Shown here: positions 46,192 to 56,939 of the stretch, in pieces | Layout: every line of letters begins with the position of its first letter | Position numbering within the stretch: position 1 is the first letter of the stretch | Source: Chondrus crispus | Taxonomy: Eukaryota > Rhodophyta > Florideophyceae > Gigartinales > Gigartinaceae | Reading direction: 5' to 3' | Assembly (NCBI RefSeq): GCF_000350225.1 | Contig: NW_005178551.1 | Span: 198,591-262,590, forward strand | Length of the DNA stretch: 64,000 nucleotides | Notes under the pieces: generated by a model | Seen by the model: the letters and a program-made list of their open reading frames with translations, nothing else | Told to the model about the DNA's origin: nothing | Database searches by the model: none | Made by a program: the position numbers and the translations under genes

Positions 46192-47500
46192 CTAACCACG
46201 AAAAGTTTTGCAAGCCTTGCGAAATAGGACTTTGCCTTCAGGTGAGATTCTATCACAATTGCATGCTGTAATTTCTTGTAATGGTGGACTCGGAGAGTCC
46301 GCAAGCGCTTTGGCACTTAAATCGGTCAGCTCGACGCAACGTGCAATCGCAATAGTCTCGAGGCTTGATAAACGGGCAATTGCGACTATGGCCTGTCAGT
46401 TAGATCCTTACATCCCAATAAGCTCAGATGTTTCAAAGACTCCATTTCCCCGATCGCTTCTGCGCATGCATCAGAAAGAAGTTCGTAATCTATGAAGGCC
46501 AGATGTTGAATTGACTTATTCCTAGCGAGTGCTACAACCCCTTCATCAGTTATCTGATGGCAATTTGAAAGAACTAGCTACTCAAGTGCGTGCATTTTAT
46601 CATAGTTACCGAACTCCGAAACGCCTTCATCAGTGACAAAGGCCAAATATGACAAGTCAAGACTGTGTAGATGTGTGCAACTGGTAAGTTGGCGCATACT
46701 ATGACTACAAAGGCCGAATGAGTAGGACAAATGCAAATGTTCCAGAAAATTTGCGCTACATCCCAGGGCGTGGAATGCGTCGCTTCCGAGAAAGTAACAT
46801 CCATGGAGAAAAAGCGTACTTAGTGTTGGAATCCTTGCGACATTTGACATGAACACGCCAGTAACATCTAATCCACTTAAGTCTAAATGCGACAGGGACG
46901 ACATTGAACGCAGTATCGGCCCTGTCTCGTCTCCAATCTGTTTGCAGCCGCGGATGCTGAGTGCGGTTAGTCTGTTGCAAGAAGTAGCGACAGTAGAGAG
47001 GTCGTTCACGGTGGTTTGATGGTTTTCACACATTCGAAGTTCGCGGAGATTCTGGAGGTAGTATGCAACGAGATAAAGAGTATCATCGGACACGCCTCGC
47101 AGGCGACACAGTTAAAAACGTTAATTTCTAGAGGCGGAAACTAAAGCAGCAGGGGCCCGTACACCGGAAAGTATGGATCGTCATCGAAGAGTGCGTCAAA
47201 GGGAACTGGTATGTGTCGGCTGCTGGACAATGCCTCGAATTCGCCACACAATGTTGAACCCAGATTGTCAACCTTGAGATGGCGGACAACAACAGAGAGC
47301 AGGGTGTAATGCCTCTTGCAGACCAATGCCAATGGAAGGAGGAGACGGACACCGTCGGTGGAAATTGTGGTTTCGTGAAAGCCTTGATAGCATATGTGGA
47401 ACATGATGCGTTCGCAGATGTCCTTTCCCAAGGCAAGAAAGGGAGAGAGCCCCTTGTCGTGGACTGGTGAAGCCGAGGGGGTGAAATGGTTGCGGGTCAT
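46192..47500 (-). pseudogene. Decayed tandem paralogue of the F-box/LRR gene
   Basis: Starts MTRNHFTPSASPVHDKGLSPFLALG (47500) and ends LFRKACKTFRG with a stop at 46192, both equivalent to the ends of the intact gene. Between them the LRRs are recognisable (LTALSIRGCKQIGDETGPIL, LHSLDLSYLAFVTDEGV), but there are several lesions. Compared with the paralogue there is a loss of some 30-40 residues with a stop near 47140, another stop near 46576, and further frame loss in the C-terminal third. Divergence from the paralogue is large, so the duplication is not recent. Confidence 0.85.
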
Positions 47501-48162
47501 GATGGAGCAGCGGAAAGTAGTTTAGTGGTGTGATAGTCTGGTCAGTGAGTGATACGTTCGCGATTAGTAAAGGGCATGGTATAGAGGGTGGGATTGTTTC
47601 ATCACAGCAACTGCTGCATAGTTTCTTGCCAAGGCTTTGAACACTGTGCGACCAAACATGACAGACAGGTTTCGGAAGGTATGAATGCATTCTCTGGTTC
47701 GAGTATCGATATGGCTGTCATAAATGCCACGTTTGAGGCATAACCTTTCATTCAAGATTCTACTTTGAGTTGCGTACATGAGGCAGGTGATGCACGCAGG
47801 ACTATGAGGTCAAAGACCGTAAGTAACGGAGAGGATTCCGTGTTAGTGTTCACATGGTCGATCTTAGGGAATGATTTCTTACGAATAGACTTCACATTCA
47901 ATGCTTTGAAAAGTGTTCAACACTTCGCACCTGGAGTCGTGAAAGTTTTATGGGGGCGCTATATTTCTTCTACAGCCTTTGGAATCTGGTTCTGTTCCTG
48001 TTTTTGGAAGGATGAAAACCCCACGCAGTCCTCGATTGCAAGCTATACTTTGCTCTCATAGATGTGTATCCCATCCCTGACTTTCACCACTTCCACCAGC
48101 TTCACAAAAGCGCAGCTTAACAGTACAAGGCGCGCATAGAGGTCATCGATGCCACTTCGACA
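47501..48162. other. No gene seen
   Basis: Short frames only. A plus-strand frame at 47765-48061 has no domain. The region probably contains the dead promoter of the pseudogene. Confidence 0.4.
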
Positions 48163-48342
48163 ATGTCCTCGTCATACATCAAACAAATAGCCGTAAGCAT
48201 TCCCTTACTCTTATCGGTCCCTCGAGTAGCGCAGTATCGCGAGCAAAGCGTTTCAGGCATCCCCATCGCACTGCTGCTGCTAGTTGTGAGTCCATTCTAC
48301 AGTTGCCCCAGATTCAAACCCCGTCTCTCCGAGCTTTCGTAG
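48163..48342 (+). CDS. Possible 59-aa membrane micropeptide
   Basis: ATG to TAG encodes 59 residues beginning MSSSYIKQIAVSIPLLLSV, with a second hydrophobic stretch IPIALLLLVVSPFYSC and a basic tail. It ends nine bases from the aspartyl aminopeptidase stop on the other strand, so transcripts would overlap. Two short hydrophobic segments would suit a small membrane subunit, but I cannot name a family. A GTGAGT at about 48286 could be a splice donor, in which case this is only a first exon. Confidence 0.25.
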   Translation: MSSSYIKQIAVSIPLLLSVPRVAQYREQSVSGIPIALLLLVVSPFYSCPRFKPRLSELS

Positions 48343-48350
48343 GCCAACCC

Positions 48351-49847
48351 TTAAGCCTTGTATCCGTTGGTCGTAATTTCTGTTCCTCCTAAGCTCCCAT
48401 CAATATCCATGAAATGGACTAATAAGGCCTCGAAAACTTTCTCGACCTTCACAAAGTCTGCTACTGCGCACATCTCCCTCACTGAATGCATCGACAGCTG
48501 CGCCTGCCCGACATCCACTGTCCTCAGCCCACTTACCCCACTCAATATTGGTCCAATCGTCGACCCACATGGTTTATCGTTCGGCACCACAAACTCCTGA
48601 ATCTGCACTCCTGCTCTTCTGGCAGCCTCCCGTACAATCAAACCAGTAATCCCGGACGTCGCATATCGCTGATTCTGGTTTGTCTTAAGGACCAAACCGC
48701 TTCCAAGAGCTGGCCGGTGGTTTGTCTCGTGCTTGTTCGCGTAGTTGGGGTGAATAGCGTGGGCCATGTCTGCGCTCACTAGAAGGGACCGGCGCGTCGC
48801 GCAGTCGTAGTCAACATTGAGAGCTTTGCAGATCCTTCTCATGCTGTCTGTTAGAAGGGGAGAATCCGCTCCGTGCGAGGAACGAGACCCGATCTCCTCG
48901 TGGTCGAAGCATGCCACCATGCGAATCAAATTAGCACCGGTACTCTCTGATGTGCCCACCAACGCTCTCGCGGCCGAGAAGCACGATGAAAGGTTATCGA
49001 GGCGCGGCGCGAAGACAAACTCGTTGAGCAACCCACCAATCGCTGCTGGTTGCATGTCTGACACGCATAAGTCTAAGTCGACGATAGAGTCCGGTTTCAC
49101 ATCCAGTTCATCAGCGAGAGCTTTCAAAAGCAGGGGGGAGTGTCGGTTCTCAGCTAAACCAGAGGCATTTGCCCCTTTTTTCTTTTCTGACTCTGCATCC
49201 GGCTGTGCGGCATTGAGCGCGGCCGCAAGCTTGGTAGCCATGATTGGTGTCGTCTCAGATTCCTTGTTCGGTTTAAACCCATCTGTGTAAATGTTGCGTG
49301 AGAGATGAATCGCAAGGTTTGGAATGCGCAGAATAGGTCTCGGAATAGAGACCAGGCGAAAATCTAATCTGCCAGTGCTTTCGTCGCGAACAACGACGCG
49401 TCCTGCAACCGTCAGATCCCGGTCAAACCAGGTGTGCCACAACCCGCCGCCGTAACATTCAACACCGAGCTGCAAGTAACCTTGTGCAGAGATAGTTGAT
49501 ACGGGCTTAACTTTGAAGCACGGCGAATCGGTATGTGCGCCGAGGATGGTGAAGCCCGTGTTAAATGGTTCGATATGGTCGCTTACGGTAAACGCAATAA
49601 TCGAGGAGCCTTCACGCGTGAAAAAGCATTTCCCCCCCGGGCTGATCTGTCCCTCCCAATTGTGCTCTTCGCGGATGGGAACGAAGCCGTCCTCAAGTAG
49701 GATCGCGGCAATGGCCGCTGTTGCGTGGTATGGAGACTTGCCCTCATCGTTAAACTTGAGAAACTTTTCCGCCACCGCTCTACTGGAATCTTTGCCGCCT
49801 TCTGCCATGCTGTAAAGGTAAAAGGGACTCGGAGCGTATTGGTTCAA
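48351..49847 (-). CDS. DNPEP: Aspartyl aminopeptidase, peptidase family M18
   Basis: Cytosolic zinc aminopeptidase that removes N-terminal Asp or Glu; the family forms dodecamers. The 498-aa frame is full length for M18. Metal ligands and catalytic residues are all present: H105 (ILGAHTDSP), D284 (PRLDNLSSC), E317/E318 (CFDHEEIGS), D360 (SADMAHAIHP) and H454 (QLSMHSVREM). Further family marks are WFDRDLTVAGRV and PNDKPCGSTIGPI. Two starts are possible: Met 1 (49847) or Met 14 (49808, MAEGGKDSS). There is no signal peptide and no intron. Confidence 0.96.
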   Translation of the reverse strand: MNQYAPSPFYLYSMAEGGKDSSRAVAEKFLKFNDEGKSPYHATAAIAAILLEDGFVPIREEHNWEGQISPGGKCFFTREGSSIIAFTVSDHIEPFNTGFTILGAHTDSPCFKVKPVSTISAQGYLQLGVECYGGGLWHTWFDRDLTVAGRVVVRDESTGRLDFRLVSIPRPILRIPNLAIHLSRNIYTDGFKPNKESETTPIMATKLAAALNAAQPDAESEKKKGANASGLAENRHSPLLLKALADELDVKPDSIVDLDLCVSDMQPAAIGGLLNEFVFAPRLDNLSSCFSAARALVGTSESTGANLIRMVACFDHEEIGSRSSHGADSPLLTDSMRRICKALNVDYDCATRRSLLVSADMAHAIHPNYANKHETNHRPALGSGLVLKTNQNQRYATSGITGLIVREAARRAGVQIQEFVVPNDKPCGSTIGPILSGVSGLRTVDVGQAQLSMHSVREMCAVADFVKVEKVFEALLVHFMDIDGSLGGTEITTNGYKA

Positions 49848-50739
49848 GTCTGCAGAACGCTTCGTAAAAGACGAAAGCTCTTGTTAGATCAGGATAGGTA
49901 TAGTATCGATATTCTATCGGTTCCAATACACGTTTAGGTTGTGAGGGTTTCTTCGTCCCATACGTGTAAACTTTACGGCATTCTGACCTATAATTTAGTA
50001 CAGTATCCGGTTCCCGAGGGTACTGTAAAAGGGTACTGTACACAAGGGTACAGTACACGTTATACTGTAGTACGTATCAACATCGATGACAGGTTTAGGT
50101 CACTGTGACCTTCCCTCGTTCTTAGGAAGAAGTCGTGGTTCCGGACAACAATCTCCAGAGATCAGATTCAGAATTGATCACGATATACTATGTGTAGTCA
50201 CAATTTATTAAGTGCACAGCATGATTCTGGTGCCAATCCCCGCAATCCCAAGACGTCTTGTGTTGCCGCTTTGAACATTGCATCTTCTCGGAGATGCGAT
50301 GTTCAAAGCGACAACAAGTACGCCACGCGACACCCTACTCAACCAACAGGCACCTTAAGTCGTCTGCTTTTTGGAGTCTACCCTTTTGTCTAAAAAAGCG
50401 CCATCTAGTAAATCAGGTTTCTTTCGTTGCAGCAAGCTTTGCGTATTTACTTCTTTCGCACAAGTTCAGAACTGTTACACAAAATCAAACTACTGCGCGA
50501 GATGCGCGCAATCCCTTCGGAGAAAGCCGACATTGGGAATATCTATGAAAGCGCGTAGGCCACTATTAGCTAGAGAGCCGCGAAAAATTCTCCTGAAGCT
50601 GACCACTTTTGGGAAACCAATACAGCGCCGCTATTCTCAAACCTAACAGTTACAAGTATTTGCTGAATCTATTATCTTTGCCTGAAATATCAAAGACGAG
50701 AACGAAACCTATCCTGAATCAAAAACCTCGAATGCCGCG
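49848..50739. other. Intergenic region with TACAGTA palindromes
   Basis: Holds the promoter of DNPEP and the 3' end of the TPR gene. A cluster of TA-flanked CAGTA/GTACTG repeats occupies 49999-50077 (listed separately). A second inverted pair, TCTTCTCGGAGATGCGA-like text near 50280 with GAACATTGC/GCGATGTTC, forms a weak hairpin. No gene is recognised. Confidence 0.45.
49999..50077. repeat. Cluster of TA-flanked CAGTAC/GTACTG palindromes
   Basis: TA-CAGTATCC...GGGTACTG-TA (49999-50027) forms a short hairpin. It is followed by a direct extra copy GGGTACTGTA (50031-50040), an inverted copy GGGTACAGTAC (about 50046-50056) and TATACTGTAGTACG. The same core ends the transposon at 59154-61597. Confidence 0.7.
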
Positions 50740-53700
50740 CTACAAATCACCTCCGTTGAATCGGTTACCACCATTCGACTCTGTTGCTGTGTGGTGAATC
50801 TTAGGTCTGCTCACCTCCGCGTTGCTGTCAGCAAAGCCTCTACCGTCCATCCCTGGTCGGTAAGGCGGTGTTGTTCCTTTGAAGTGGGGTGGTTGCTGCG
50901 CCCTCTCTGGTGAACGCAATTTCATTTCGGGTGAAGGTCCGAATACGCTCGGCTTTGATATAAACTTTCCATATGAGTCACTTTTCCCCGTCCCGACGCT
51001 GCCGTTTTCGTAAACGGTCGCGTTGCGCTTGCCCAGTCCAGGAATATCCTCTCGAGAACTACTTCGAACTGCTCGATCATCTCTCTTGCCCGGCGATCTC
51101 ATGCTTCCAGAAGTGCTCGGTCCCGTCGCCATGTCGGCTGCCGCACCTGATCCATTCATCGAAACCACACCAATTGGCCCTGAAGGACCACTACGCGATA
51201 AACTCTTTGAAAAAGACGCAGATATACCAGATCCGAAAGGATTGCGAACCGAATGCCCGTGAGCGCCCTTTCCGTCTCGCCCTTCGAAAGCGCTAGGAGA
51301 TTTCTCCCTCTGCCCCTGATCGCTCCCGAACGGCTGCAGTCTCGGCTTCTTCAAAGTTGGGATCCCCCCGTTGTTAGCAAGTTGTAAACTAGACCGAATG
51401 CCTGTGGACGGAACGCGAGGCAGTTGATGGTGGGTTTCCGTCTTTTCCCTAGCCTGCATATATGAATAACCTTCAGATTGCTTTCCGCTAGAGCCATTGC
51501 CTCTCGGGAATTTTGTGAGACCTGATGAATGTCGGGGAAGTGGTGCTCCTTCTGGCCCAGCTTGATGAGGGGCTGGGAGGTGAGCGGAAGTGCTTGGTTG
51601 ATTGCTTCGTAGGGGCCCGGGAGAACCGGTCTTCACAACTTTCTCGTTGCCGTTTGACTGTGGGGCGTACGCGTCCCTGCGAACTGGACTCGGTGAAGAG
51701 AGCGTGTCAGGCGCTTTATGAGCTGAATGAAGTGGTGATGACATTTGACCGACCCCGCCGTTCACAACTCTTCTCGTCTCGCTTGGGATCATCATGGAGC
51801 TGATGGGCATCGCGCGAGAACTTCCACTCAAAGGTGCGTTCTCAGTGACACGCCTGAGAGATGGTGAAGCTGCCTGTCTGCTGTACATATCCGACTGTGA
51901 GGCCGGCGGGTTGTCGTATTTGCGGTCCGCACTGCCGCCCATCGTTGTGCTCGGAATAGTCGAGGGACCATCGCGGCCCGTGTCTTCGGCACGGGAAATT
52001 GGCGGGCCATGCGGTCCGAAAGCGCTTCCTTTGTCACCTTTCGCCTCGGGTCTATTCATTGCATTAGTGTGCTGGGCATCACTTCGCGTCGGCGCTGGCT
52101 GTGCAGTTACCAAAGGTATGCGCTGCGCATGTCCGTCCCTGAAGAGGGGTCTGTTGGTGTCCATTCCCGCACTCATGTTGCGCTGTTCCCCTTGGGCGGG
52201 GGGAAGCGGGGGAAGGCGAGGAAGCATTTCCTCATCAACCGGAGAGTCGGGCTTAGCAGCATTCAACTTCGGCCCCATTTGGCCATCCTGTATAGGATTG
52301 AGGAGTTGTGGTCGAGAAGTTCTGTTCCCTGGGTGACTTAGGTGGGAGTCGGATCGCCCTTCTTTGCGTTCCATGCTGAATTCGTTCGAGCTCGTAAACG
52401 TAGATGGGGCAGAAACAGGGGTCATGCTTGCTGATTTGTGTTTTGCTTCCGTAGAATGAAACGGTTCCTGAGCCATTTTGTCCCGAGGAGGCGTTCCGGA
52501 AAGCTGTGAGAGCTTATCCGATCCGGTCCGTGGGGGGGATCGATTGTTGGCGGAGGGAATATTCTCATTTTCCTTCACACCCGAATATCTTGATTCTTCT
52601 GTGGTTCTCGGACCATACGGTATCGCAGGGTTTGCATTTGTGTCTGGTTTCGGAATTGGACGGGCTCCGTGGAGCTGCACTTGAGAAGTAGTATGTGACG
52701 GATCTGTAGTTTCGATTGGACGGGAAGCAAGAATATTCGCAGCCTGTTCCATGGGTTCACTGCGAAATCGAGAAGAGAGACCCATTGAAGCTGGGAGAGC
52801 ACCTGCTTGTGTGCCAGTAGAACCCATTGTGTTTCTGTCCGATGGTGCTTCGTTAGATGGGTACCCGTGCGGGGTCTGATGATTTCTAGAATATGGCGGG
52901 ATTCCAACAGCTGGGGCACTCGACCATTTGCTGTCTCCTGGTCGCGAATGTTCTTGGCCCATACCGTTTCTTGGCCTGCTTTGCTCATCATGTGTACTGA
53001 GTGAGGCGGAGGATGGGTGTATTGGTTGCGAAAAATGAGGGGGCCTGTCCCTCATGGCTTCTGAAGATGGATAGCCTCGCGAGAAAGGCTGTTGACTTCC
53101 TTGATCAACTGGATTCGACCCAGGTCGGCGGTAATCCTGAGACATACCGCTGCGAGGGTAGTCTGTCATACGCGAGTCTACTTGAGGTGCCGTAGACATC
53201 TGGGAAGAGTACTGAACGTTTGCAACGACATCGGTTGGCGCTCGTGCGCTGCCAGGATACCGCACAGGCTTTCCATCGGCATGCTGTGGCGGCTGGTGCT
53301 GCAGCTGCTGATGATAAATTGGCTCCTGTCGAGGACCAGTGATCGGAGCAGCCCTTGACTGTGGTGAGTGAGAACTGCTAATGGGCATGTCTTCTTGTTT
53401 TGGTGCGTTCGCGCGCGACACTAGACCGTTAGACATGCTCTGCATATTCTGTGTTCGGTGGACTCCATTCTGCTTAACCGGCGCAGGTCCATTCACAACA
53501 GGAAGTGCTCCTGGGCCCAATTGCCTGTCGCCTGCCAGTGATCTAAACGAGGGTAGAGCGCCTGGATGGCTGGAGGGCACCGGGACAGACGGTTTTATAT
53601 TCTGGACATCTGAAGGCGGCATGAGCAAGCCATACCTCCGCACGACATCGCACTTGATATGAGGTCGCTGGCCGACTCTCGAGGCAGGGGTCATCTCCGG

Positions 53701-54912
53701 CCCATCGCTGAGTGGACGATCACTCGGACCTTGTAGCGCGGTTCCATTCATATTATTGGTACGCAAGGCAGCGATGCGCTGGGTAAAGGCGATATTGTGA
53801 GGCTTGAGCTTCGCAGCCCTTTGAAATGCCTCCATCGCCTCGCCAAAGTTTGAGTAGGCCTCGTACAAAGTGCCCAAATCAAACCAGATTTCTGCAATGT
53901 CCGGATTGATGCGCACTGCGCGGGTGTAGGCATCTAAGGCATCGCGATATTGTCGTCTTTGGTAATACAAGGAGGCGATTGAACACCAAAAGTTTGGATT
54001 CTTCTCATCGAGATGGACGGCTCGCTGGTAATTATCGTAAGCGACGCGGAAATCCAAATTTGCCATGTAGATACGGCCGATAAGGTAGTTTGTGACGCCA
54101 TCTGAGTCATCGTAACCGAGTGCACGCTGAAGCAACTCGACGGCCTTGCTTGAATTGCCATTTTTGTGAATGAGCCAGGCATAGGACTGGAGACACTTGG
54201 TGTGGGTAGGGAGTCTTGTGAGGGCGTTTTGGTAGGCCTCAGTAGCAGAAGGGATGTTGTTGGTGATGTCGTGTAATGTGCCTATTTGATACCATGCTTC
54301 CGCAGAAGCGCCTGGTGAGCAATTGATGGAGATAATCTTGGTCATGTAGGAGTTGGCCATGTGATACTCGCCTTGCTCCTTGTAAATGAGGGCAATTGAA
54401 TAGAAGACCTCGTCAGATCTCTCAAAATTTGGGGCTATGGCTAGAACGGTATTGAAAGTGCGCAAGGCATCGTGCAAGTTTCCGATGCGATCATAAATGA
54501 CGGCAATGCCGAACCATAACTGCGGGTCGTGATGATCGGGCAAGTTTTCAAGGGCGTTGAAATAGGCATGGTAGGCTTTGTCCATGTCGTCGGTCAAAAT
54601 GTATGTGTAGCCGAGTGCGCGCCAGGCGTCGCCGTTGTGTGGGTCTATTTGGACGGCGGTGATGAGGTACCTGATGGCCGCGTGCAGATGGTCCTTCTTC
54701 ATGAGGAGAAGAGCTGCGCTGACGATGGCGTGAACGTTGGAGCGATTGTGTTTGAGGACTTGCTCGTAGGCGATGAGGGAGCGGTCCGGGTCGTTGAAGG
54801 ATTCTTGCATGCGGGCGATGCGGAGCCAGATGGACTGGGTGCGATCGGAGACGGCACGCTGCGAGGGGTCAGAGACGGGGACGTCGATGGACATGGTGGC
54901 GGCACCCGTCAT
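50740..54912 (-). CDS. CYC8: Ten-TPR general corepressor, Cyc8/Ssn6 type
   Basis: Homologue of yeast Cyc8 (Ssn6), which with Tup1 represses many genes and links to chromatin; animal UTX/UTY share the TPR block. The 1390-aa intronless frame has ten tandem TPRs (residues about 28-373, each about 34 aa). The later ones are strongly Cyc8-like (NPNFWCSIASLYYQRRQYRD, ALDAYTRAVRINPDIAEIWF). The remaining thousand residues are Ser/Pro/Gln/Gly-rich and disordered, without a demethylase domain, which argues for Cyc8 and against UTX. The C-terminus has repeated SGPSG-type text. Start at 54912 or at Met 7 (54894). Its partner Tup1 is not in this window. Confidence 0.93.
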   Translation of the reverse strand: MTGAATMSIDVPVSDPSQRAVSDRTQSIWLRIARMQESFNDPDRSLIAYEQVLKHNRSNVHAIVSAALLLMKKDHLHAAIRYLITAVQIDPHNGDAWRALGYTYILTDDMDKAYHAYFNALENLPDHHDPQLWFGIAVIYDRIGNLHDALRTFNTVLAIAPNFERSDEVFYSIALIYKEQGEYHMANSYMTKIISINCSPGASAEAWYQIGTLHDITNNIPSATEAYQNALTRLPTHTKCLQSYAWLIHKNGNSSKAVELLQRALGYDDSDGVTNYLIGRIYMANLDFRVAYDNYQRAVHLDEKNPNFWCSIASLYYQRRQYRDALDAYTRAVRINPDIAEIWFDLGTLYEAYSNFGEAMEAFQRAAKLKPHNIAFTQRIAALRTNNMNGTALQGPSDRPLSDGPEMTPASRVGQRPHIKCDVVRRYGLLMPPSDVQNIKPSVPVPSSHPGALPSFRSLAGDRQLGPGALPVVNGPAPVKQNGVHRTQNMQSMSNGLVSRANAPKQEDMPISSSHSPQSRAAPITGPRQEPIYHQQLQHQPPQHADGKPVRYPGSARAPTDVVANVQYSSQMSTAPQVDSRMTDYPRSGMSQDYRRPGSNPVDQGSQQPFSRGYPSSEAMRDRPPHFSQPIHPSSASLSTHDEQSRPRNGMGQEHSRPGDSKWSSAPAVGIPPYSRNHQTPHGYPSNEAPSDRNTMGSTGTQAGALPASMGLSSRFRSEPMEQAANILASRPIETTDPSHTTSQVQLHGARPIPKPDTNANPAIPYGPRTTEESRYSGVKENENIPSANNRSPPRTGSDKLSQLSGTPPRDKMAQEPFHSTEAKHKSASMTPVSAPSTFTSSNEFSMERKEGRSDSHLSHPGNRTSRPQLLNPIQDGQMGPKLNAAKPDSPVDEEMLPRLPPLPPAQGEQRNMSAGMDTNRPLFRDGHAQRIPLVTAQPAPTRSDAQHTNAMNRPEAKGDKGSAFGPHGPPISRAEDTGRDGPSTIPSTTMGGSADRKYDNPPASQSDMYSRQAASPSLRRVTENAPLSGSSRAMPISSMMIPSETRRVVNGGVGQMSSPLHSAHKAPDTLSSPSPVRRDAYAPQSNGNEKVVKTGSPGPLRSNQPSTSAHLPAPHQAGPEGAPLPRHSSGLTKFPRGNGSSGKQSEGYSYMQAREKTETHHQLPRVPSTGIRSSLQLANNGGIPTLKKPRLQPFGSDQGQREKSPSAFEGRDGKGAHGHSVRNPFGSGISASFSKSLSRSGPSGPIGVVSMNGSGAAADMATGPSTSGSMRSPGKRDDRAVRSSSREDIPGLGKRNATVYENGSVGTGKSDSYGKFISKPSVFGPSPEMKLRSPERAQQPPHFKGTTPPYRPGMDGRGFADSNAEVSRPKIHHTATESNGGNRFNGGDL

Positions 54913-56088
54913 TGGTGAGATGGGGGTGTGTTAGCGGGTGATGCGGTGGGGATGGGAAAGGGACGAAAGGGGGGGAAGTGGTTGCATTGACGGAAGGCGC
55001 GAGAGAAGTATGCGCGAGAGAAGTGTGAACGATGGGGGGTCGGGAGAGGGGGAAGAAGGCGGGGAAAAGGGGGAGGGGGGCCGTAGGTGGGCGCAGGGAA
55101 TAAGGAAATGGGTAGCTTGAAGTGAGAAGAATGAGTAAGGAAAGTAGAGTATAGTGTAGGAAATTAGGGGATGATGATAAGAGGTTGGGAGAGCGGAGTT
55201 GGGAAAGGACAGGAAACGGGGGAGAGGGAGAGGGACGGAGGGGAAGGGGAGGCGAAGCGCAGCGAAGCGAGGCGAAACAAGGCGAAGAGCAAGCGGAGAG
55301 CGAGGCAGAGCGGGGCAGAGCGAGGCAGAGCGAAGAAGCAAGGCGGTGGGGATCGGACAGGGCGGGTGAGTGGTGAGTTGAGAAAATTGGCAAGTGTAGG
55401 AGGGCCAGTTTCCGAGACGGGGTGAGAAAAAACATCGCTGCCGCCTGTCGTGCTTGGGTGCTTGTTGGTCTCTCGTTTCGTCTCCCTCGGTCATCATCTA
55501 CCACGCGGTATGACAACGGGGCGGCAACATCATACTCATCCTCTCTCATGACGAAACACGAAAAAGAAGCTTTTGCCCCGCGCCGGCGTATAAACCTCTG
55601 CCACTTCCTTTTCATACAAGGGCCTCTCCCGGTTTCATGTTTTGCCTCCGTTTTTGATAGACCGGTACAGATAGACATGTCCAGGAGAAACAACACGCCA
55701 CGACGCGTTCTCGCAAATAATAATACTTTCTTCTGCCTCAGGATATGGCCTTATCCCTTATCTCGGGGATTCTCCTCGGCACGGTATGATACTGTACTGC
55801 AATCCTCATACTTTTTATACATGATCGCATGTTGCAAGAACAGGCGAGCGATGTTTTTAATTGTTTTGTTCGTTTTTCATTGATGCGAGACTGCGTCCCC
55901 GAATTCACGAGAGGTCCTTTCCAGAAAAAGGCTGTTCCCCTTCTCAGCTTCAACAATGGGTCTTCAACAATCCACCAAGGACCGATGTACTCACAAAAGA
56001 AAGGGGTGTCTCTGGGGTTTTCTGCGAGGGGAGAGGAGGGGCATTTTTGTTGTTCTTTTTATGAATGCTCTCCGGCACAGGAACTGAA
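54913..56088. other. Low-complexity upstream region of the TPR gene
   Basis: About 500 bases of purine-biased sequence (GAGGCGAAGCG, GGCAGAGCGAGG runs at 55190-55345) precede the Cyc8-like start. They are probably promoter and leader, and the frames here are products of composition. From 55420 the DNA is ordinary, with only short frames. Confidence 0.5.
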
Positions 56089-56496
56089 CTACGCTCCGTG
56101 GCAGGTACAGCGCAGGTAGCCGTGGACAGCACCTGCAGCATTCAAGTCCACCAGAGTCACTCTCATACCGACAGGGCAACGACAGATCACCTCCTCGCTG
56201 TAAGGGGCCTTTGACAACGTCATATTCATGTGTTGTACGGTGATGCTAAAATAGAACTGTGGGATCGTGCTGCCCCTCGCGAATTCTTCACGCCGCTCCA
56301 TAAACCCTCCATAAACGGCTCTGCAAGATATGTATATATCATACAGCGTCCATTCTGTACCGTGTTGATAATTATCTTTTAGTACTGCTACCCGTACTTG
56401 GGGGGCTCTCTTTTGTACGCCTTCCATTCCACCCCAAGCAAAAAAGGGTAAACCGATGCTGTCCTGTACTTTACAACGCTTCACACCTACCAACAA
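56089..56496 (-). CDS. Hypothetical 135-aa ORF
   Basis: The frame reads like a folded protein in places (VRVAVLKDNYQHGTEWTLYD, CRCPVGMRVTLVDLNAAGAV) but has no family I recognise. There is no neighbour on the same strand with matching layout and no intron signals I could define. It could be one exon of an unannotated gene. Confidence 0.25.
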   Translation of the reverse strand: MLVGVKRCKVQDSIGLPFFAWGGMEGVQKRAPQVRVAVLKDNYQHGTEWTLYDIYISCRAVYGGFMERREEFARGSTIPQFYFSITVQHMNMTLSKAPYSEEVICRCPVGMRVTLVDLNAAGAVHGYLRCTCHGA

Positions 56497-56905
56497 TCAC
56501 ATTGAAATAATCACATCGATAGAATCATATCGATACTCCTCAACTCTTTCGCCTCCTGAAAGGAGGTTGCATTGTCATGCCTATGTCACTTTAATTATCA
56601 TAAAGGAATAGGGTGCTTCGAGTGCAGGTCGCTGTGTATAATATTAATCTTGATATTGTGCAGTACGGAGGAATACAGGTTGGTGGGTGTAGGATTTGGA
56701 AACGAAAACAAACTGCCCTTCTGGTGCTCTCCTGTCTCCTCTCTCGCTCACCAACTTTTGTGTGTTACAGTAAGTTACAAACCTCACGTCCCGAGCTCCG
56801 TTTCAGGACTGCAGCGTCTGCGATACACTGTTTAGCGCACATTTCGATAATCATGTAAGAACTCTTTTTCCGGCATCCGTGTTGCTACCGGTAGGCGCGT
56901 GTGGG

Positions 56906-56906
<1 letters not shown>

Positions 56907-56939
<33 letters not shown>

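Noticed and set aside
55185-55425. Charged frames in the purine-rich region
   Set aside because: Products of GAGGCGAAG-type low complexity.
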